Positions 17,137-26,432 of a DNA stretch of 64,000 nucleotides are shown here, piece by piece. Each line of letters starts with the position of its first letter. Within the stretch, counting starts at the first letter, position 1. The position numbers were made by a program, and so were the translations under genes. Location of the stretch: assembly GCA_028687335.1 (NCBI GenBank), contig JAQUAI010000004.1, positions 110,170 to 174,169 of the forward strand, read 5' to 3'. This stretch comes from Gallionella sp. (GTDB taxonomy: Bacteria > Pseudomonadota > Gammaproteobacteria > Burkholderiales > Gallionellaceae). The notes beneath the pieces were generated by a model. That model was not told the origin of the DNA. It made no database searches and saw only the letters and a list, made by a program, of their open reading frames with translations.

Positions 17137-18200
17137 GCTGCTGTCCTTTCGGCGTAGTTTTTTTGCATCCAGTTTTGATAGTCGCCGCTGGTAACACCTT
17201 TGACCCAGTCGGTGTTGTCGAGGTACCACTGGACGGTTTTGCGCAGGCCGGTCTCGAAGGTTTCTTGCGGTTTCCAGCCTAGGTCGTCTGCGATTTTGGT
17301 GGCATCGATGGCGTAGCGTTTGTCGTGACCAGGACGATCTGCGACGTAGGTGATGAGGTTTTGGTGGGGGGCACCTTGAGGGTGTAGTTCGTCAAGGATG
17401 GTGCAGATGGCTTGGACGACTTCGAGGTTGGTTTTTTCGTTCCAGCCGCCGATGTTGTAGGTTTCGCCTAGCTTGCCTGTCTCAAGGACGGTGCGCAGTG
17501 CACGGGCGTGGTCGTCGACGTAGAGCCAGTCGCGGATGTTGTCGCCTTTGCCGTAGATGGGCAGCGGTTTGCCGTTGACTGCATTCAAGATCACTAAGGG
17601 AATGAGTTTCTCGGGGAAGTGGTAGGGGCCGTAGTTGTTGGAGCAGTTGGTGGTGACGACGGGCATGCCGTAGGTGTGGTGCCATGCGCGCACGAGGTGG
17701 TCGCTGGCGGCTTTGCTGGCGGAATACGGGGAGTTGGGTTCGTAGGCGGTGTTTTCTGTGAAGAATCCTTCGTTACCCAAGCTGCCATACACTTCGTCGG
17801 TGGAGATGTGGTGGAAGCGGAAGTTGGCTTTGCGTTCTGCGTCGAGGGTGTTCCAGTGGGCGCGGGCGGCTTCGAGTAGGGTGTAGGTGCCTACGATGTT
17901 GGTCTGGATGAAGTCGGCCGGGCCGCTGATGGAGCGGTCGACGTGTGATTCAGCAGCCAGGTGCATGATGGCATCGGGTTGATGCTCACGGAACACACGG
18001 TTCACTTCAACTGCATCGCAGATGTCCACTTGCTCGAATTGGTATCGCGGATGACTGGAAACAGACACCAGCGATTGCAGGTTGCCCGCGTAGGTGAGTT
18101 TGTCAACGTTGATTACGCGGTAGTCGGTGTCGTTGATAAGTTGACGCACGACGGCTGAACCAATAAAACCGGCTCCGCCGGTGATGAGAATGGTTTTCAT
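17133..18200 (-). CDS. rfbB: dTDP-glucose 4,6-dehydratase
   Basis: This is the NAD-dependent dehydratase of dTDP-rhamnose synthesis. The Rossmann motif [11 protein letters not shown] is near residues 8-18, STDEVYG provides the catalytic Thr-Asp-Glu, and [12 protein letters not shown] provides the Tyr/Lys pair. The start [12 protein letters not shown] is chosen by homology; upstream codons in the same frame do not fit. It is the first gene of the rfbBACD order read on the minus strand, 76 bases downstream of cysC. Confidence 0.95.
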   Translation of the reverse strand: MKTILITGGAGFIGSAVVRQLINDTDYRVINVDKLTYAGNLQSLVSVSSHPRYQFEQVDICDAVEVNRVFREHQPDAIMHLAAESHVDRSISGPADFIQTNIVGTYTLLEAARAHWNTLDAERKANFRFHHISTDEVYGSLGNEGFFTENTAYEPNSPYSASKAASDHLVRAWHHTYGMPVVTTNCSNNYGPYHFPEKLIPLVILNAVNGKPLPIYGKGDNIRDWLYVDDHARALRTVLETGKLGETYNIGGWNEKTNLEVVQAICTILDELHPQGAPHQNLITYVADRPGHDKRYAIDATKIADDLGWKPQETFETGLRKTVQWYLDNTDWVKGVTSGDYQNWMQKNYAERTAA

Positions 18201-18276
18201 GGCAAGTCCCGAACAACAAGAATAATAAGGCCGCAATTTTACAGCCAGACAAATCTAATATCCGGCCTTTTTGCGC

Positions 18277-18897
18277 TTAAAACTTTGCGATGCCGCGCTG
18301 CCCCAAAAACGCAATCACTTGCGCTACACACGCCTCCAATGTCTCGCTCCCCGTAGGAGCGATCAATTCTGGATTGTCCGGTACTTGGTAAGGAGATGAG
18401 ATACCGGTAAAGTCTTTGATGAGACCTTGACGCGCTTTCTGGTAAAGCCCTTTAACATCGCGCTGCTCACACACCTCAATGCTGCTATCGCAAAATATTT
18501 CGATGAAATCGCCATGCTGGCACAGTCCACGAACACGGGAACGATCTTCACGAAAAGGCGATATAAATGCGGTCAACACAATGGTACCGGCTTCGACAAA
18601 AAGTTTGGACATTTCGCCGATACGGCGAATATTTTCTTTTCGATCTGTTTCCGAAAACCCCAAGTCCGAACACAAGCCGTGCCGAACATTGTCGCCATCC
18701 AGCACAAAAGTGCGGCAGCCTTGCTGATGAAGTGCCTCTTCGACGGCATGAGCCAGCGTTGATTTACCCGCGCCGGAAAGACCGGTAAACCACAGCAACG
18801 CACCACGATGCTCGTTGAGTTGCTGGCGACGCTCGCGCGTCACGGTGGCGTGATGCCAGACAACGTTGCTTGATGCGTTTTTGATTTGATCGCTCAT
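18277..18897 (-). CDS. cysC: Adenylylsulfate (APS) kinase
   Basis: CysC phosphorylates APS to PAPS, the sulfate donor for sulfotransferases and for PAPS reductase. The P-loop GLSGAGKST is near residues 39-47, followed by [17 protein letters not shown] and the lid segment GLYQKARQG. The start at [10 protein letters not shown] is chosen (206 residues); an in-frame ATG 10 codons upstream overlaps fabG. No cysND is nearby. Its place between fabG and the rhamnose operon hints at PAPS for surface-glycan sulfation, but this is only inference. Confidence 0.93.
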   Translation of the reverse strand: MSDQIKNASSNVVWHHATVTRERRQQLNEHRGALLWFTGLSGAGKSTLAHAVEEALHQQGCRTFVLDGDNVRHGLCSDLGFSETDRKENIRRIGEMSKLFVEAGTIVLTAFISPFREDRSRVRGLCQHGDFIEIFCDSSIEVCEQRDVKGLYQKARQGLIKDFTGISSPYQVPDNPELIAPTGSETLEACVAQVIAFLGQRGIAKF

Positions 18898-18923
18898 GGG
18901 AATAGCTCGTCCATTGAACGAGA

Positions 18924-19667
18924 TCATTCCATATACATGCCGCCATTGACATGCAATGTCACGCCAGTGACATAGGCGGCACTGGGGCTGGCCAAAAAGG
19001 CAACCGCCGCCGCAATATCAGATGGCTGACCGAGACGCTTCAACGGCACATGTTCAACCAATTTCGCACGCTGCTCTTCGCCCAGTGCATGCGTCATATC
19101 GGTATCGATGAAACCCGGTGCAACGCAATTGACGGTGATATTGCGACTGCCGATTTCCTGTGCCAATGATTTGGTGAAGCCAACCATACCTGCTTTGGAT
19201 GCGGCATAGTTAGCTTGTCCGGGATTGCCCATGCTACCCACCACTGACGAGATGCTGATGATGCGCCCAGCGCGAGCTTTCATCATGGCGCGCAATACGG
19301 CACGGCTGAGGCGGAACACGGACTTGAGATTTGTTGCCAATACATCATCCCATTCTTCGTCTGTCATGCGCGCCAACAAGTTGTCGCGCGTAATGCCAGC
19401 GTTATTAACCAGAATAGAAATTTCGCCAAACTGGGTACGAATCGCACTCAACACCAGTTCAGTTTGCGCCACATCGTTGACGTTCAAAGCAAACCCAGCA
19501 CCTTTGACTCCTGCCGCCTGCAAATACGTACTGATTGCTTGCGCACCGCCCTCGCTGGTTGCAGTACCCAACACGATTGCCCCCTGCTTGCCCAGCTCAA
19601 GTGCGATGGCCTGACCGATACCGCGCGATGCGCCGGTAACGAGTGCGATTTGTCCTTGCAGTGTCAT
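18924..19667 (-). CDS. fabG: 3-oxoacyl-[ACP] reductase
   Basis: FabG reduces 3-ketoacyl-ACP with NADPH in fatty acid elongation. The SDR motifs are TGASRGIG (near 13-20), NNAG, the catalytic Ser in [10 protein letters not shown], and YAASKAG. The 247 residues are normal, and AAGGAG precedes the start. It follows fabD directly, as usual, but the next gene is cysC rather than acpP. Confidence 0.95.
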   Translation of the reverse strand: MTLQGQIALVTGASRGIGQAIALELGKQGAIVLGTATSEGGAQAISTYLQAAGVKGAGFALNVNDVAQTELVLSAIRTQFGEISILVNNAGITRDNLLARMTDEEWDDVLATNLKSVFRLSRAVLRAMMKARAGRIISISSVVGSMGNPGQANYAASKAGMVGFTKSLAQEIGSRNITVNCVAPGFIDTDMTHALGEEQRAKLVEHVPLKRLGQPSDIAAAVAFLASPSAAYVTGVTLHVNGGMYME

Positions 19668-19677
19668 AGTGTTCTCC

Positions 19678-20610
19678 TTATGCCAGTGTAAGCAAGGCTT
19701 GTTTCAGTGCCTCACCGTCGTTGATGGCTAGTGATTGCTGGTTGGTGTCGATGCGTTTATTCAGGCCAGCCAAAACCTTGCCAGGCGCACATTCAACATT
19801 GTGCGTCACGCCTTGCTTGCCAAATGCCTGCACGGTTTCGACCCAGCGCACCGGTGAGTAAAGCTGGCGCACCAGCGCATCTTTGATCGATGCCGCATCG
19901 CTGTAAGCAGCAACATCAGCATTGTGCAAAACAGGCACTGTCGGAGTTTGAATAACGACATCGTTCAGATAGGTACGCAAGCGCTCTGCCGCGCCTTTCA
20001 ACAAGCTGCAATGCGACGGCACGCTCATCGGCAACATGATGGCGCGTTTCGCACCCTTGGCCTTGGCCAACTCCATGCCGCGCTCGACAGCTGCACGATC
20101 ACCCGCAATCACGATTTGACCAGGTGAATTGAAATTAACCGGCTCCAATACTTGCGTTTGCGCAGCTTCGGCGCAAACGGCTCGCACTGCGTCATCCTCC
20201 AAACCCAAAATCGCAGCAATACCACCCACACCTTCCGGCACAGCTTCTTGCATGCACTGCGCGCGATAGCGAACCAGCGGTAACGCATCGGAAAAACGCA
20301 AGGCTCCGGCTGCAACCAGCGCGGTATATTCGCCCAAACTGTGCCCAGCCATGATGGCGGGCATTGAACCATTCTGCGACTGCCACGCACGGTAGACCGC
20401 AACTCCGGCTGTCAGCATGAGCGGCTGTGTATTTACGGTTGCATTCAAACTGGCATCATCGCCTTCGACGACCAATTGCCACAGGTCTTGATTCAATACA
20501 TCGGAGGCTTCAGCAAAGGTGTTACGCACAGCAGCGAAATCGGCATAGCCGTTCATCATGCCGCGCGACTGCGAACCTTGTCCGGGAAATACGAATGCGA
20601 AATTAGTCAT
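19678..20610 (-). CDS. fabD: Malonyl-CoA:ACP transacylase
   Basis: FabD transfers malonyl groups from CoA to ACP. FAFVFPGQGSQSRGM opens the protein, the nucleophile Ser is in GHSLGEYTAL, and the catalytic His is in SVPSHCSLL. The 310-residue length is standard. It lies between fabH (69-base gap) and fabG (10-base gap) in the same orientation. Confidence 0.96.
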   Translation of the reverse strand: MTNFAFVFPGQGSQSRGMMNGYADFAAVRNTFAEASDVLNQDLWQLVVEGDDASLNATVNTQPLMLTAGVAVYRAWQSQNGSMPAIMAGHSLGEYTALVAAGALRFSDALPLVRYRAQCMQEAVPEGVGGIAAILGLEDDAVRAVCAEAAQTQVLEPVNFNSPGQIVIAGDRAAVERGMELAKAKGAKRAIMLPMSVPSHCSLLKGAAERLRTYLNDVVIQTPTVPVLHNADVAAYSDAASIKDALVRQLYSPVRWVETVQAFGKQGVTHNVECAPGKVLAGLNKRIDTNQQSLAINDGEALKQALLTLA

Positions 20611-20679
20611 AAAAATAATCCGTCATTGGTCATGAAAAATAGAGAAGCATGTTTGCGCACCGCATATCTGGTGCAGCCG

Positions 20680-21609
20680 TTACCAGCGAATAAGTGCGGC
20701 ACCCCACGTAAAACCGCCGCCAACCGCTTCAATCATGATGTTTTGCCCAGTCTGGATACGTCCATCACGAACAGCGGTATCCAGAGCCAAAGGAATCGAG
20801 GCCGCCGAGGTATTCCCATGCTGACCGACAGTCACCACTACGTTTGCCATACCCAAACCCAGCTTTTTCGCTGTTGCTTCAATAATGCGAATATTGGCTT
20901 GATGCGGCACCAACCAATTGATGTCGGAGCCCTGCAACCCGTTGTCTTTAAGTACTTCATCCACCACATCACTCAGTACTTTGACTGCGAATTTAAACAC
21001 CGACTGCCCATCCATTGATATTTTCGGATCGGCTTTCAGCATCTCGCGATGTCGTCCATCGGAATGCAGTTTGGCCGAGATAATGCCGGGTTGTTCGCTG
21101 GCGCGCAGCACCACAGCCCCAGCACCGTCGCCAAACAAAACACAGGTGGTGCGGTCATTCCAGTCCAGCATGCGCGACAACACTTCTGCGCCAACCACAA
21201 GTACCGTTTTCGCCTGCCCACCCCGAATGTACATATCTGCCGTATTCAACGCAAAAACAAAACCGCCGCATACCGCCTGCATGTCGAATGCAGGACCGCC
21301 GCTGCGAATCCCCAACTTGTCTTGCAAAATACACGCGGTACTTGGAAAAAGTTGATCCGGTGAAGTCGTGGCAACAATAATCAAATCGATCTCGTCCGCA
21401 CTAATACCGGCTGCCTCAATCGCGCGGCGACTAGCATGCATGGCCAAATCGCTGGTCTTCTCGTCATCAGCCGCAAAGTGGCGCTCCGAGATACCGCTAC
21501 GCGACACAATCCAGTCGTGTGAAGTATCAACAATTTTTTCGAGATCGTGATTGGTAACCGTCTTGACTGGCAGGTAACTGCCAGTACCGATGATTCGAGA
21601 ATAGATCAA
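20680..21609 (-). CDS. fabH: 3-oxoacyl-[ACP] synthase III (KAS III)
   Basis: FabH condenses acetyl-CoA with malonyl-ACP to start fatty acid synthesis. The catalytic triad is readable as Cys in [12 protein letters not shown], His in [12 protein letters not shown], and Asn in [14 protein letters not shown] start at 21609 is proposed: it gives [14 protein letters not shown] as the N-terminus, like other FabH proteins, lies 7 bases after AGGAG, and overlaps the plsX stop (TTGA). An ATG at 21648 exists in frame but would add 13 unrelated residues and overlap plsX by 43 bases. Confidence 0.93.
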   Translation of the reverse strand: MIYSRIIGTGSYLPVKTVTNHDLEKIVDTSHDWIVSRSGISERHFAADDEKTSDLAMHASRRAIEAAGISADEIDLIIVATTSPDQLFPSTACILQDKLGIRSGGPAFDMQAVCGGFVFALNTADMYIRGGQAKTVLVVGAEVLSRMLDWNDRTTCVLFGDGAGAVVLRASEQPGIISAKLHSDGRHREMLKADPKISMDGQSVFKFAVKVLSDVVDEVLKDNGLQGSDINWLVPHQANIRIIEATAKKLGLGMANVVVTVGQHGNTSAASIPLALDTAVRDGRIQTGQNIMIEAVGGGFTWGAALIRW

Positions 21610-22643
21610 AGCGACTCTCCTACTGTTGTTTGACGTGCTCGATGCCATTTTTCAAGATGCGCGCTAATATCGTCCAACATCCCTTCGCGTGCTTCTTCGG
21701 CGGCTCGCTCGATGGCGCAACGGAAGGCAAATACATCAGCCGAGCCGTGGCTCTTGACAACGATCCCCTTTAGGCCCAAAAAGCTCGCTCCATTATAGCG
21801 ACGATGATCGAAACGACGTTTGAATGCATTCAACACGGGCATCGCGATCAGTCCGGCAATTTTTGAATAGAGATTGCGCTTAAATGATTCACGCAAATGA
21901 CCTCCCAATAGTTGCGCCAATCCTTCCGTGGTTTTTAACGCCACATTGCCGACGAAACCATCGCACACGACAAGGTCTGTCGTGCCTTTGAAGATGTCAT
22001 TACCCTCGACATTACCGTAAAAATTCAGGTCGCTGGCGCGGAGCAACTGGGCAGTTTCTTTAACCACCTCATTACCCTTAATGTCTTCACTGCCAATATT
22101 GAGCAAGCCGACAGTCGGGTTCGGCTTATGCTCCAATGCGGTAACCAAGGCAGATCCCATCAGAGCAAACTGCAACAAGTGCTCTGCCGTGCAATCGGTG
22201 TTGGCGCCGAGATCGAGCATGCAGACTTGGCCTTTTTTGGTCGGCAAATACGAGGCAATAGCGGGACGATCAATTCCAGGCAGCGTCTTCAGCACATAAC
22301 GCGCGGTCGCCATCAAAGCGCCTGTATTGCCCGCGCTAACGCAAGCCGACACTTCCCCCTCCTTGACCAGATTAATCGCCACCCGCATGGATGAGTCTTT
22401 TTTGCCGCGCAGGGCAGATTGTGGCGGCTCATCCATACCCACCACTTCGCTGGCAGGATGAATGCGCAGACGCGAGTGAGCCTGCGCGCCTTTAGCACGC
22501 AATTCTGCTTCAATCGCTTCGGGAATACCCACAAGGACAATGACATCCTGCGGGAATTGTTCGAGATATTCGAGCGCAGCAGGGATCGTGACCACGACAC
22601 CGTGATCACCACCCATCGCGTCAATGGCTAGCGTAATACCCAC
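21606..22643 (-). CDS. plsX: Phosphate acyltransferase PlsX
   Basis: PlsX makes acyl-phosphate from acyl-ACP for phospholipid synthesis by PlsY. The protein starts with a GTG codon ([15 protein letters not shown]), preceded by AAGGA. Conserved segments include [34 protein letters not shown] and [12 protein letters not shown]. The 345 residues are typical. It follows rpmF, with a terminator-like hairpin between, and is coupled to fabH through a one-base-offset stop/start overlap. Confidence 0.95.
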   Translation of the reverse strand: MGITLAIDAMGGDHGVVVTIPAALEYLEQFPQDVIVLVGIPEAIEAELRAKGAQAHSRLRIHPASEVVGMDEPPQSALRGKKDSSMRVAINLVKEGEVSACVSAGNTGALMATARYVLKTLPGIDRPAIASYLPTKKGQVCMLDLGANTDCTAEHLLQFALMGSALVTALEHKPNPTVGLLNIGSEDIKGNEVVKETAQLLRASDLNFYGNVEGNDIFKGTTDLVVCDGFVGNVALKTTEGLAQLLGGHLRESFKRNLYSKIAGLIAMPVLNAFKRRFDHRRYNGASFLGLKGIVVKSHGSADVFAFRCAIERAAEEAREGMLDDISAHLEKWHRARQTTVGESL

Positions 22644-22661
22644 TCAGTGTTTTCCTTGTGG

Positions 22662-22702
22662 ATAAAAAAAGAAAAACGCAGCCGACCCTACGATCGGCTG
22701 CG
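22662..22702 (-). terminator. Rho-independent terminator or attenuator between rpmF and plsX
   Basis: A perfect 9-base stem (22677-22685 with 22694-22702, core GCAGCCGA/TCGGCTGC) has an 8-base loop and, on the minus strand, is followed by GTTTTTC and seven Ts. It lies between co-directional rpmF and plsX, so it probably reduces rather than abolishes read-through into the lipid genes. Confidence 0.8.
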
Positions 22703-22714
22703 CTCAAACCGGAC

Positions 22715-22894
22715 TTATTCGCCCTTGGTCTGGACTACTTTTTTGCCACGATAGAAACCGGTCGGGCTGATGTGATGACGCAGATGCACTTCGCCTGTGG
22801 TCGGCTCAATCGCTGTAGGTGGATTGGTCAAAAAGTCATGGGCGCGGTGCATACCACGCTTGGATGGGGATTTTTTATTCTGCTGAACTGCCAT
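22715..22894 (-). CDS. rpmF: 50S ribosomal protein L32
   Basis: This 59-residue ribosomal protein is too short for ordinary ORF cut-offs. The N-terminus [20 protein letters not shown] and the internal [14 protein letters not shown] are diagnostic of L32. It lacks the Zn-binding cysteines present in some L32 variants, so it is the C-minus type. It lies between yceD and plsX, the standard betaproteobacterial order linking ribosome and lipid synthesis. Confidence 0.97.
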   Translation of the reverse strand: MAVQQNKKSPSKRGMHRAHDFLTNPPTAIEPTTGEVHLRHHISPTGFYRGKKVVQTKGE

Positions 22895-22916
22895 GTTAAC
22901 TACTCCTAGTAAAAAA

Positions 22917-23411
22917 CTACTTAACTACTTTTAAACCTGCCAAAACAGCGAAAGGATTCTTTCCTGCCGCCAACTTGTCATTTTTCGCTACTTCGCACTG
23001 CCCCGCCTCATGCCGAGGCGCAATCGGCAAAGTCAGCAATATTTCTTCTTCCAGCAAAGCAATTACATCCAGATTAGTATCCGCCAAAATGCAATCTACT
23101 TCATCGCCTTCATCTTCCAGAATATCTAACTCAGCTTGGCTACATAGCAACAACTGAGTATCGATCACGACTGGCAACACCATCTTTTCCAGACAGCGCT
23201 GACACAGCAGATGCAGATCAACTTGTGCCGAAACTCGTAATACCGCACCGTCTTGCTTGTTTACGCTACCACGCACGGCAAACTGCATACTTCCCTGCCT
23301 ATCGTTCAGCGCATCTACCAGCCGATGCAATTCCTCAATCGGCACTGACCCATTGATTAAATTGCCATTTCTAGCAAAATCGAGACTATCTATGAAAGGC
23401 CGTGCGTACAT
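22917..23411 (-). CDS. yceD: YceD / DUF177 family protein (23S rRNA accumulation)
   Basis: This is a 164-residue DUF177 protein; in E. coli and plants its relatives are needed for 23S rRNA accumulation. The conserved CxxC is in [12 protein letters not shown], and the N-terminus [16 protein letters not shown] fits betaproteobacterial members, supporting this start. It heads the rpmF-plsX-fabHDG run. No Shine-Dalgarno sequence is evident, and a strong promoter ends only about 10 bases upstream, suggesting a very short leader. Confidence 0.9.
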   Translation of the reverse strand: MYARPFIDSLDFARNGNLINGSVPIEELHRLVDALNDRQGSMQFAVRGSVNKQDGAVLRVSAQVDLHLLCQRCLEKMVLPVVIDTQLLLCSQAELDILEDEGDEVDCILADTNLDVIALLEEEILLTLPIAPRHEAGQCEVAKNDKLAAGKNPFAVLAGLKVVK

Positions 23412-23420
23412 GAGGCGCGC

Positions 23421-23449
23421 ATGATATATTTTTCGCCCTTCCGTGTCAA
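23421..23449 (-). promoter_or_regulatory. Strong sigma-70 promoter for yceD-rpmF-plsX-fab
   Basis: On the minus strand, TTGACA (23444-23449) and TATCAT (23421-23426) are separated by 17 bases: a perfect -35 and a five-of-six -10. The predicted transcription start falls at about 23414, only a few bases before the yceD ATG at 23411. Confidence 0.75.
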
Positions 23450-23468
23450 AAACCGTCGGGGAACATCC

Positions 23469-24053
23469 TTGAATTCTCAGTTGCTTGTCCTTGCATCCAG
23501 CTCCGTTTATCGCTGCGAACTGCTTAAACGCCTACAAATCCCTTTTGTGACAGCCTCACCTGATGTGGACGAAACCCCACTACCGCAAGAGTCCGCACGC
23601 GATACATCACTTCGATTAGCCAAATTAAAAGCCTTGGCTCTTGCTCACACATACCCAGACGCACTGATTATCGGCTCCGATCAAGTCGCCTTGCTTGATG
23701 GCACTCAACTCGGTAAACCGATGACGCACGATAACGCGGCCAAACAACTCCGCTTCATGCGCGGGAAAACCACCCGCTTTTATACGGCACTGGCACTCCT
23801 GAATAGCAAAACCGGCCATATTCAATCCGAAGTTGCGGAAAACGGGGTCACACTGCGCGACCTCAGTGACAACGAAATCGAAACTTACCTACTAAAGGAG
23901 CAGCCCTATCACTGTGCCGGCAGCGCCAAATCTGAAGGACTGGGCATCGCACTGATAAGCCATATGTCGGGAGACGACCCGAATGCATTGATAGGACTTC
24001 CCCTTATACTACTTTGCAACATGCTGCGCCGCGAAGGCCTCAGTCCCTTTTAA
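23469..24053 (+). CDS. yceF: Maf-family nucleotide pyrophosphatase, YceF type
   Basis: Maf proteins hydrolyse non-canonical nucleoside triphosphates; the YceF subgroup prefers 7-methyl-GTP. The family N-terminus ([14 protein letters not shown]), [21 protein letters not shown] and [14 protein letters not shown] are all present. A TTG start at 23469 gives 194 residues, the same as E. coli YceF. The frame is open to an ATG at 23421, but that lies inside the divergent yceD promoter and adds unrelated residues. It is followed at once by a SAM methylase gene. Confidence 0.88.
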   Translation: MNSQLLVLASSSVYRCELLKRLQIPFVTASPDVDETPLPQESARDTSLRLAKLKALALAHTYPDALIIGSDQVALLDGTQLGKPMTHDNAAKQLRFMRGKTTRFYTALALLNSKTGHIQSEVAENGVTLRDLSDNEIETYLLKEQPYHCAGSAKSEGLGIALISHMSGDDPNALIGLPLILLCNMLRREGLSPF

Positions 24054-24055
24054 TT

Positions 24056-24793
24056 ATGAAACCCACACTCGGCACACTTTATTTGATCCCCTGCACGCTC
24101 GGCGACTCTCCCGCCGACAATGTGCTACCCAATCATGTTATTAATATCGCTCGCCGCATCAGTCATTTTGTTGTCGAACACCCCAAAAGTGCGCGCCAGT
24201 TTCTCTCATTATTGAAGCATGAGCAGCCAATCCAGAATCTCGCATTCGAAACGCTCAACGAACATACCGTAGCCAGCGAGTTAGATGCCCTGCTATCCCC
24301 GCTACTGGCCGGTCACGATGTTGGAATCATTTCTGAAGCAGGTTGCCCTGGTGTCGCCGACCCCGGTGCAACCTTGGTCGATTTGGCACATCGGCGTGGC
24401 ATTCGAGTAACACCACTGGTTGGCCCATCGTCCATCCTGCTAGCGCTCATGGCTTCCGGCCTGAATGGTCAATGCTTCGCCTTTCACGGCTACCTACCCA
24501 TCGCAGACGATGCCCGCAAGCAGGCCATACAGTTACTGGAAAAAGACTCGGCACGCCTTAATCAAACCCAAATGTTTATTGAAACCCCATACCGCAACAG
24601 CAAACTATTCAGTGCGCTACTGACCCATTGCCGCCCAGATACCCGTATTTGCGTGGCAACAGACATTAGCTTAGCGGAGGAATCAATTCACACGCGCTCA
24701 GTCAGCGAATGGAAAAAAGCAGCAAAAACCCCGCCGGATAAGCACCCAGCCCTATTTTTACTGCTGGCACCCTCAGTAAAAAAACGAAACTAA
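24056..24793 (+). CDS. SAM-dependent methyltransferase, tetrapyrrole-methylase (RsmI-like) family
   Basis: This 245-residue protein has the tetrapyrrole-methylase fold used by RsmI (16S rRNA C1402 2'-O-methylation). LYLIPCTLGD opens it, EAGCPGVADPGATLVDLAH is the hallmark SAM-site motif, and LVGPSSILLALMASGLNGQCFAFHGYLP follows. It is shorter than RsmI and lacks its C-terminal domain; such short forms are common beside maf in betaproteobacteria and their substrate is not established. The start two bases after the yceF stop indicates coupling. Confidence 0.85.
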   Translation: MKPTLGTLYLIPCTLGDSPADNVLPNHVINIARRISHFVVEHPKSARQFLSLLKHEQPIQNLAFETLNEHTVASELDALLSPLLAGHDVGIISEAGCPGVADPGATLVDLAHRRGIRVTPLVGPSSILLALMASGLNGQCFAFHGYLPIADDARKQAIQLLEKDSARLNQTQMFIETPYRNSKLFSALLTHCRPDTRICVATDISLAEESIHTRSVSEWKKAAKTPPDKHPALFLLLAPSVKKRN

Positions 24794-24795
24794 AG

Positions 24796-24824
24796 TTGCC
24801 CTCACGCAGCCTTTCTGGTATTAA
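24796..24824 (+). promoter_or_regulatory. Possible sigma-70 promoter of dksA
   Basis: TTGCCC (24796-24801) and TATTAA (24819-24824) are spaced by 17 bases and lie 36 bases before the dksA ATG. Both boxes match only four of six consensus bases. Confidence 0.4.
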
Positions 24825-24859
24825 AGCGGACTTTGAAATTTCCCAGTTGGAGAAGCACG

Positions 24860-25282
24860 ATGCCGGTACAGCCTCACAAACCCGCTGCCCCTTACAAGCC
24901 GAAGAAGGGCGAAGACTACATGAACCCCAAGCAACTTGAGCATTTCCGCAAAATTTTGCAGGATATCAAGTCGGAATTGAGCCAAGACATCGACCGCACA
25001 GTACATACCATGCAGGACGAGGCAACGGTTTTCGCTGATCCTAATGATCGAGCCACCCAAGAGTCCGACATGAGCTTGGAGTTGCGCAACCGTGACCGTG
25101 AACGCAAGCTCATCAAAAACATCGATAAAATGCTGGCTCGAATCGATGCTGGTGACTATGGCTATTGCGATAACTGCGGTATTGAAATCGGCCTGAATCG
25201 CCTAGAGGCTCGCCCTACTGCGACACTCTGCATTGACTGCAAAACGCTAGACGAAATCCGCGAAAAACAAGTCGCCAAGTAA
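24860..25282 (+). CDS. dksA: RNA polymerase-binding transcription factor DksA
   Basis: DksA binds the RNA polymerase secondary channel and, with ppGpp, tunes stable-RNA and amino-acid promoters. The start at [14 protein letters not shown] has GGAG 7 bases upstream; an in-frame TTG nine codons earlier is less likely. The coiled-coil tip is visible in [13 protein letters not shown], and four zinc-binding cysteines occur in [13 protein letters not shown] and TLCIDCKTL. The 140-residue length is slightly below E. coli DksA. A strong terminator follows. Confidence 0.95.
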   Translation: MPVQPHKPAAPYKPKKGEDYMNPKQLEHFRKILQDIKSELSQDIDRTVHTMQDEATVFADPNDRATQESDMSLELRNRDRERKLIKNIDKMLARIDAGDYGYCDNCGIEIGLNRLEARPTATLCIDCKTLDEIREKQVAK

Positions 25283-25300
25283 CTTTTGCGCGACCAATAA

Positions 25301-25335
25301 AAATCCCCTGCGCTCATCACGCAGGGGATTTTTGT
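25301..25335. terminator. Bidirectional terminator between dksA and htpX
   Basis: AAATCCCCTGCG (25301-25312) and CGCAGGGGATTT (25320-25331) form a 12-base perfect stem with a 7-base loop. Ts follow on the plus strand, and the A-rich left flank gives Ts on the minus strand, serving both dksA and the convergent htpX. Confidence 0.92.
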
Positions 25336-25351
25336 TTGGTTCGAACGAGTA

Positions 25352-26236
25352 TCAGTTAATCGCGTTGCGCAATGCCTCGATACGCTCTTCCAACGGTGGA
25401 TGAGTCATAAACAGTCTCGACAACCCTTTGCCACCAGAGATACCAAAGGCCGCAATTTGCTCAGGCAGGTGCGCTGGCTCTTGATTGCGCTTCAAACGCT
25501 CCAGTGCCGCGATCATCTTCAAGCGTCCGGCCAAATTCGCACCGCCCGCGTCGGCACGGAATTCACGCTGACGGGAGAACCACATCACAACCACACTAGC
25601 TAGTACCCCCAAGACTAACTGAGCAACCATTTCAGCAACAAACATCCCGATACCGGGACCATCGCGGCCATCATTTTTGAGCAACACACGATCCACAAAG
25701 TAACCGAACAATCTGGACAGGAACACCACAAAGGTATTAACCACCCCTTGAATCAAGGCCAGCGTCACCATGTCACCATTGGCGACGTGACTTACCTCGT
25801 GCGCCAAAACAGCTTCCGCCTCGTCGCGACTCATACTGTGCAATAGCCCCGTGCTTACGGCCACCAAGGCATTGTTACGATTCCAGCCAGTCGCAAACGC
25901 ATTCACATCTGGCGCATCATAGATTGCCACTTCAGGCATCCCGATACCCGCCATTTGAGCTTGACGACTCACGGTGTCAACCAACCAACGCTCGGTAGGA
26001 TCGGATGGATTTTCGATAACATGCGCGCCCACCATACGTTTAGCCGACCATTTCGACATCAGTAAAGATATGATGGAACCAGCAAAACCAATCACCGCCG
26101 ACATCACCAGCAGGGCACCGAAATTAATCCCACCGGACTCATCCAACCAGCGATCCACACCCAAGATGCGTAGCGTGATATTAATCACGAACAACACCGC
26201 CAAGTTGGTCAGAATGAAGAGGAAAATACGTTTCAT
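25352..26236 (-). CDS. htpX: Membrane zinc metalloprotease HtpX
   Basis: HtpX is an inner-membrane M48 protease that degrades damaged membrane proteins. It has two N-terminal membrane helices (residues about 4-20 and 38-58), the zinc motif HEVSH in [14 protein letters not shown] near residue 145, two further hydrophobic stretches, and [14 protein letters not shown] supplying the third zinc ligand. The 294 residues are typical. A sigma-32-type promoter lies upstream at 26298-26325, in line with its known heat-shock control. Confidence 0.95.
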   Translation of the reverse strand: MKRIFLFILTNLAVLFVINITLRILGVDRWLDESGGINFGALLVMSAVIGFAGSIISLLMSKWSAKRMVGAHVIENPSDPTERWLVDTVSRQAQMAGIGMPEVAIYDAPDVNAFATGWNRNNALVAVSTGLLHSMSRDEAEAVLAHEVSHVANGDMVTLALIQGVVNTFVVFLSRLFGYFVDRVLLKNDGRDGPGIGMFVAEMVAQLVLGVLASVVVMWFSRQREFRADAGGANLAGRLKMIAALERLKRNQEPAHLPEQIAAFGISGGKGLSRLFMTHPPLEERIEALRNAIN

Positions 26237-26297
26237 GTGATTACCCTTAAAAATTAATTAATGCACAGCAAGCTTATCTCCGCGCACCCGATGCCTG

Positions 26298-26325
26298 TAA
26301 TGGGGATGACTCAGTAAATTTCAAG
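26298..26325 (-). promoter_or_regulatory. Sigma-32 (RpoH) type promoter of htpX
   Basis: On the minus strand, CTTGAAA (26319-26325) and CCCCATTA (26298-26305) are separated by 13 bases, closely matching the heat-shock consensus CTTGAAA / CCCCATnT. It lies about 60 bases upstream of the htpX ATG. Confidence 0.8.
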
Positions 26326-26380
26326 CGCGTAGTCAGATGCATTTTATTGCCTGAAGTTCTGCCACTCAGGTTTTCTGACA

Positions 26381-26410
26381 ATAAAAAGGGCAAACCAACG
26401 GCCTGCCCTT
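26381..26410 (-). terminator. Terminator of the phosphofructokinase gene
   Basis: On the minus strand, AAGGGCA and TGCCCTT pair (26404-26410 with 26386-26392) and are followed by TTTATTG. It lies just downstream of the pfp stop and upstream of the htpX promoter. Confidence 0.75.
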
Positions 26411-26432
26411 CTCCTGCCACGTACTGATATGG

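Noticed and set aside
23421..23468. ATG start of yceF/maf at 23421
   Set aside because: It falls inside the -10 box of the divergent yceD promoter and adds 16 residues not seen in Maf proteins.
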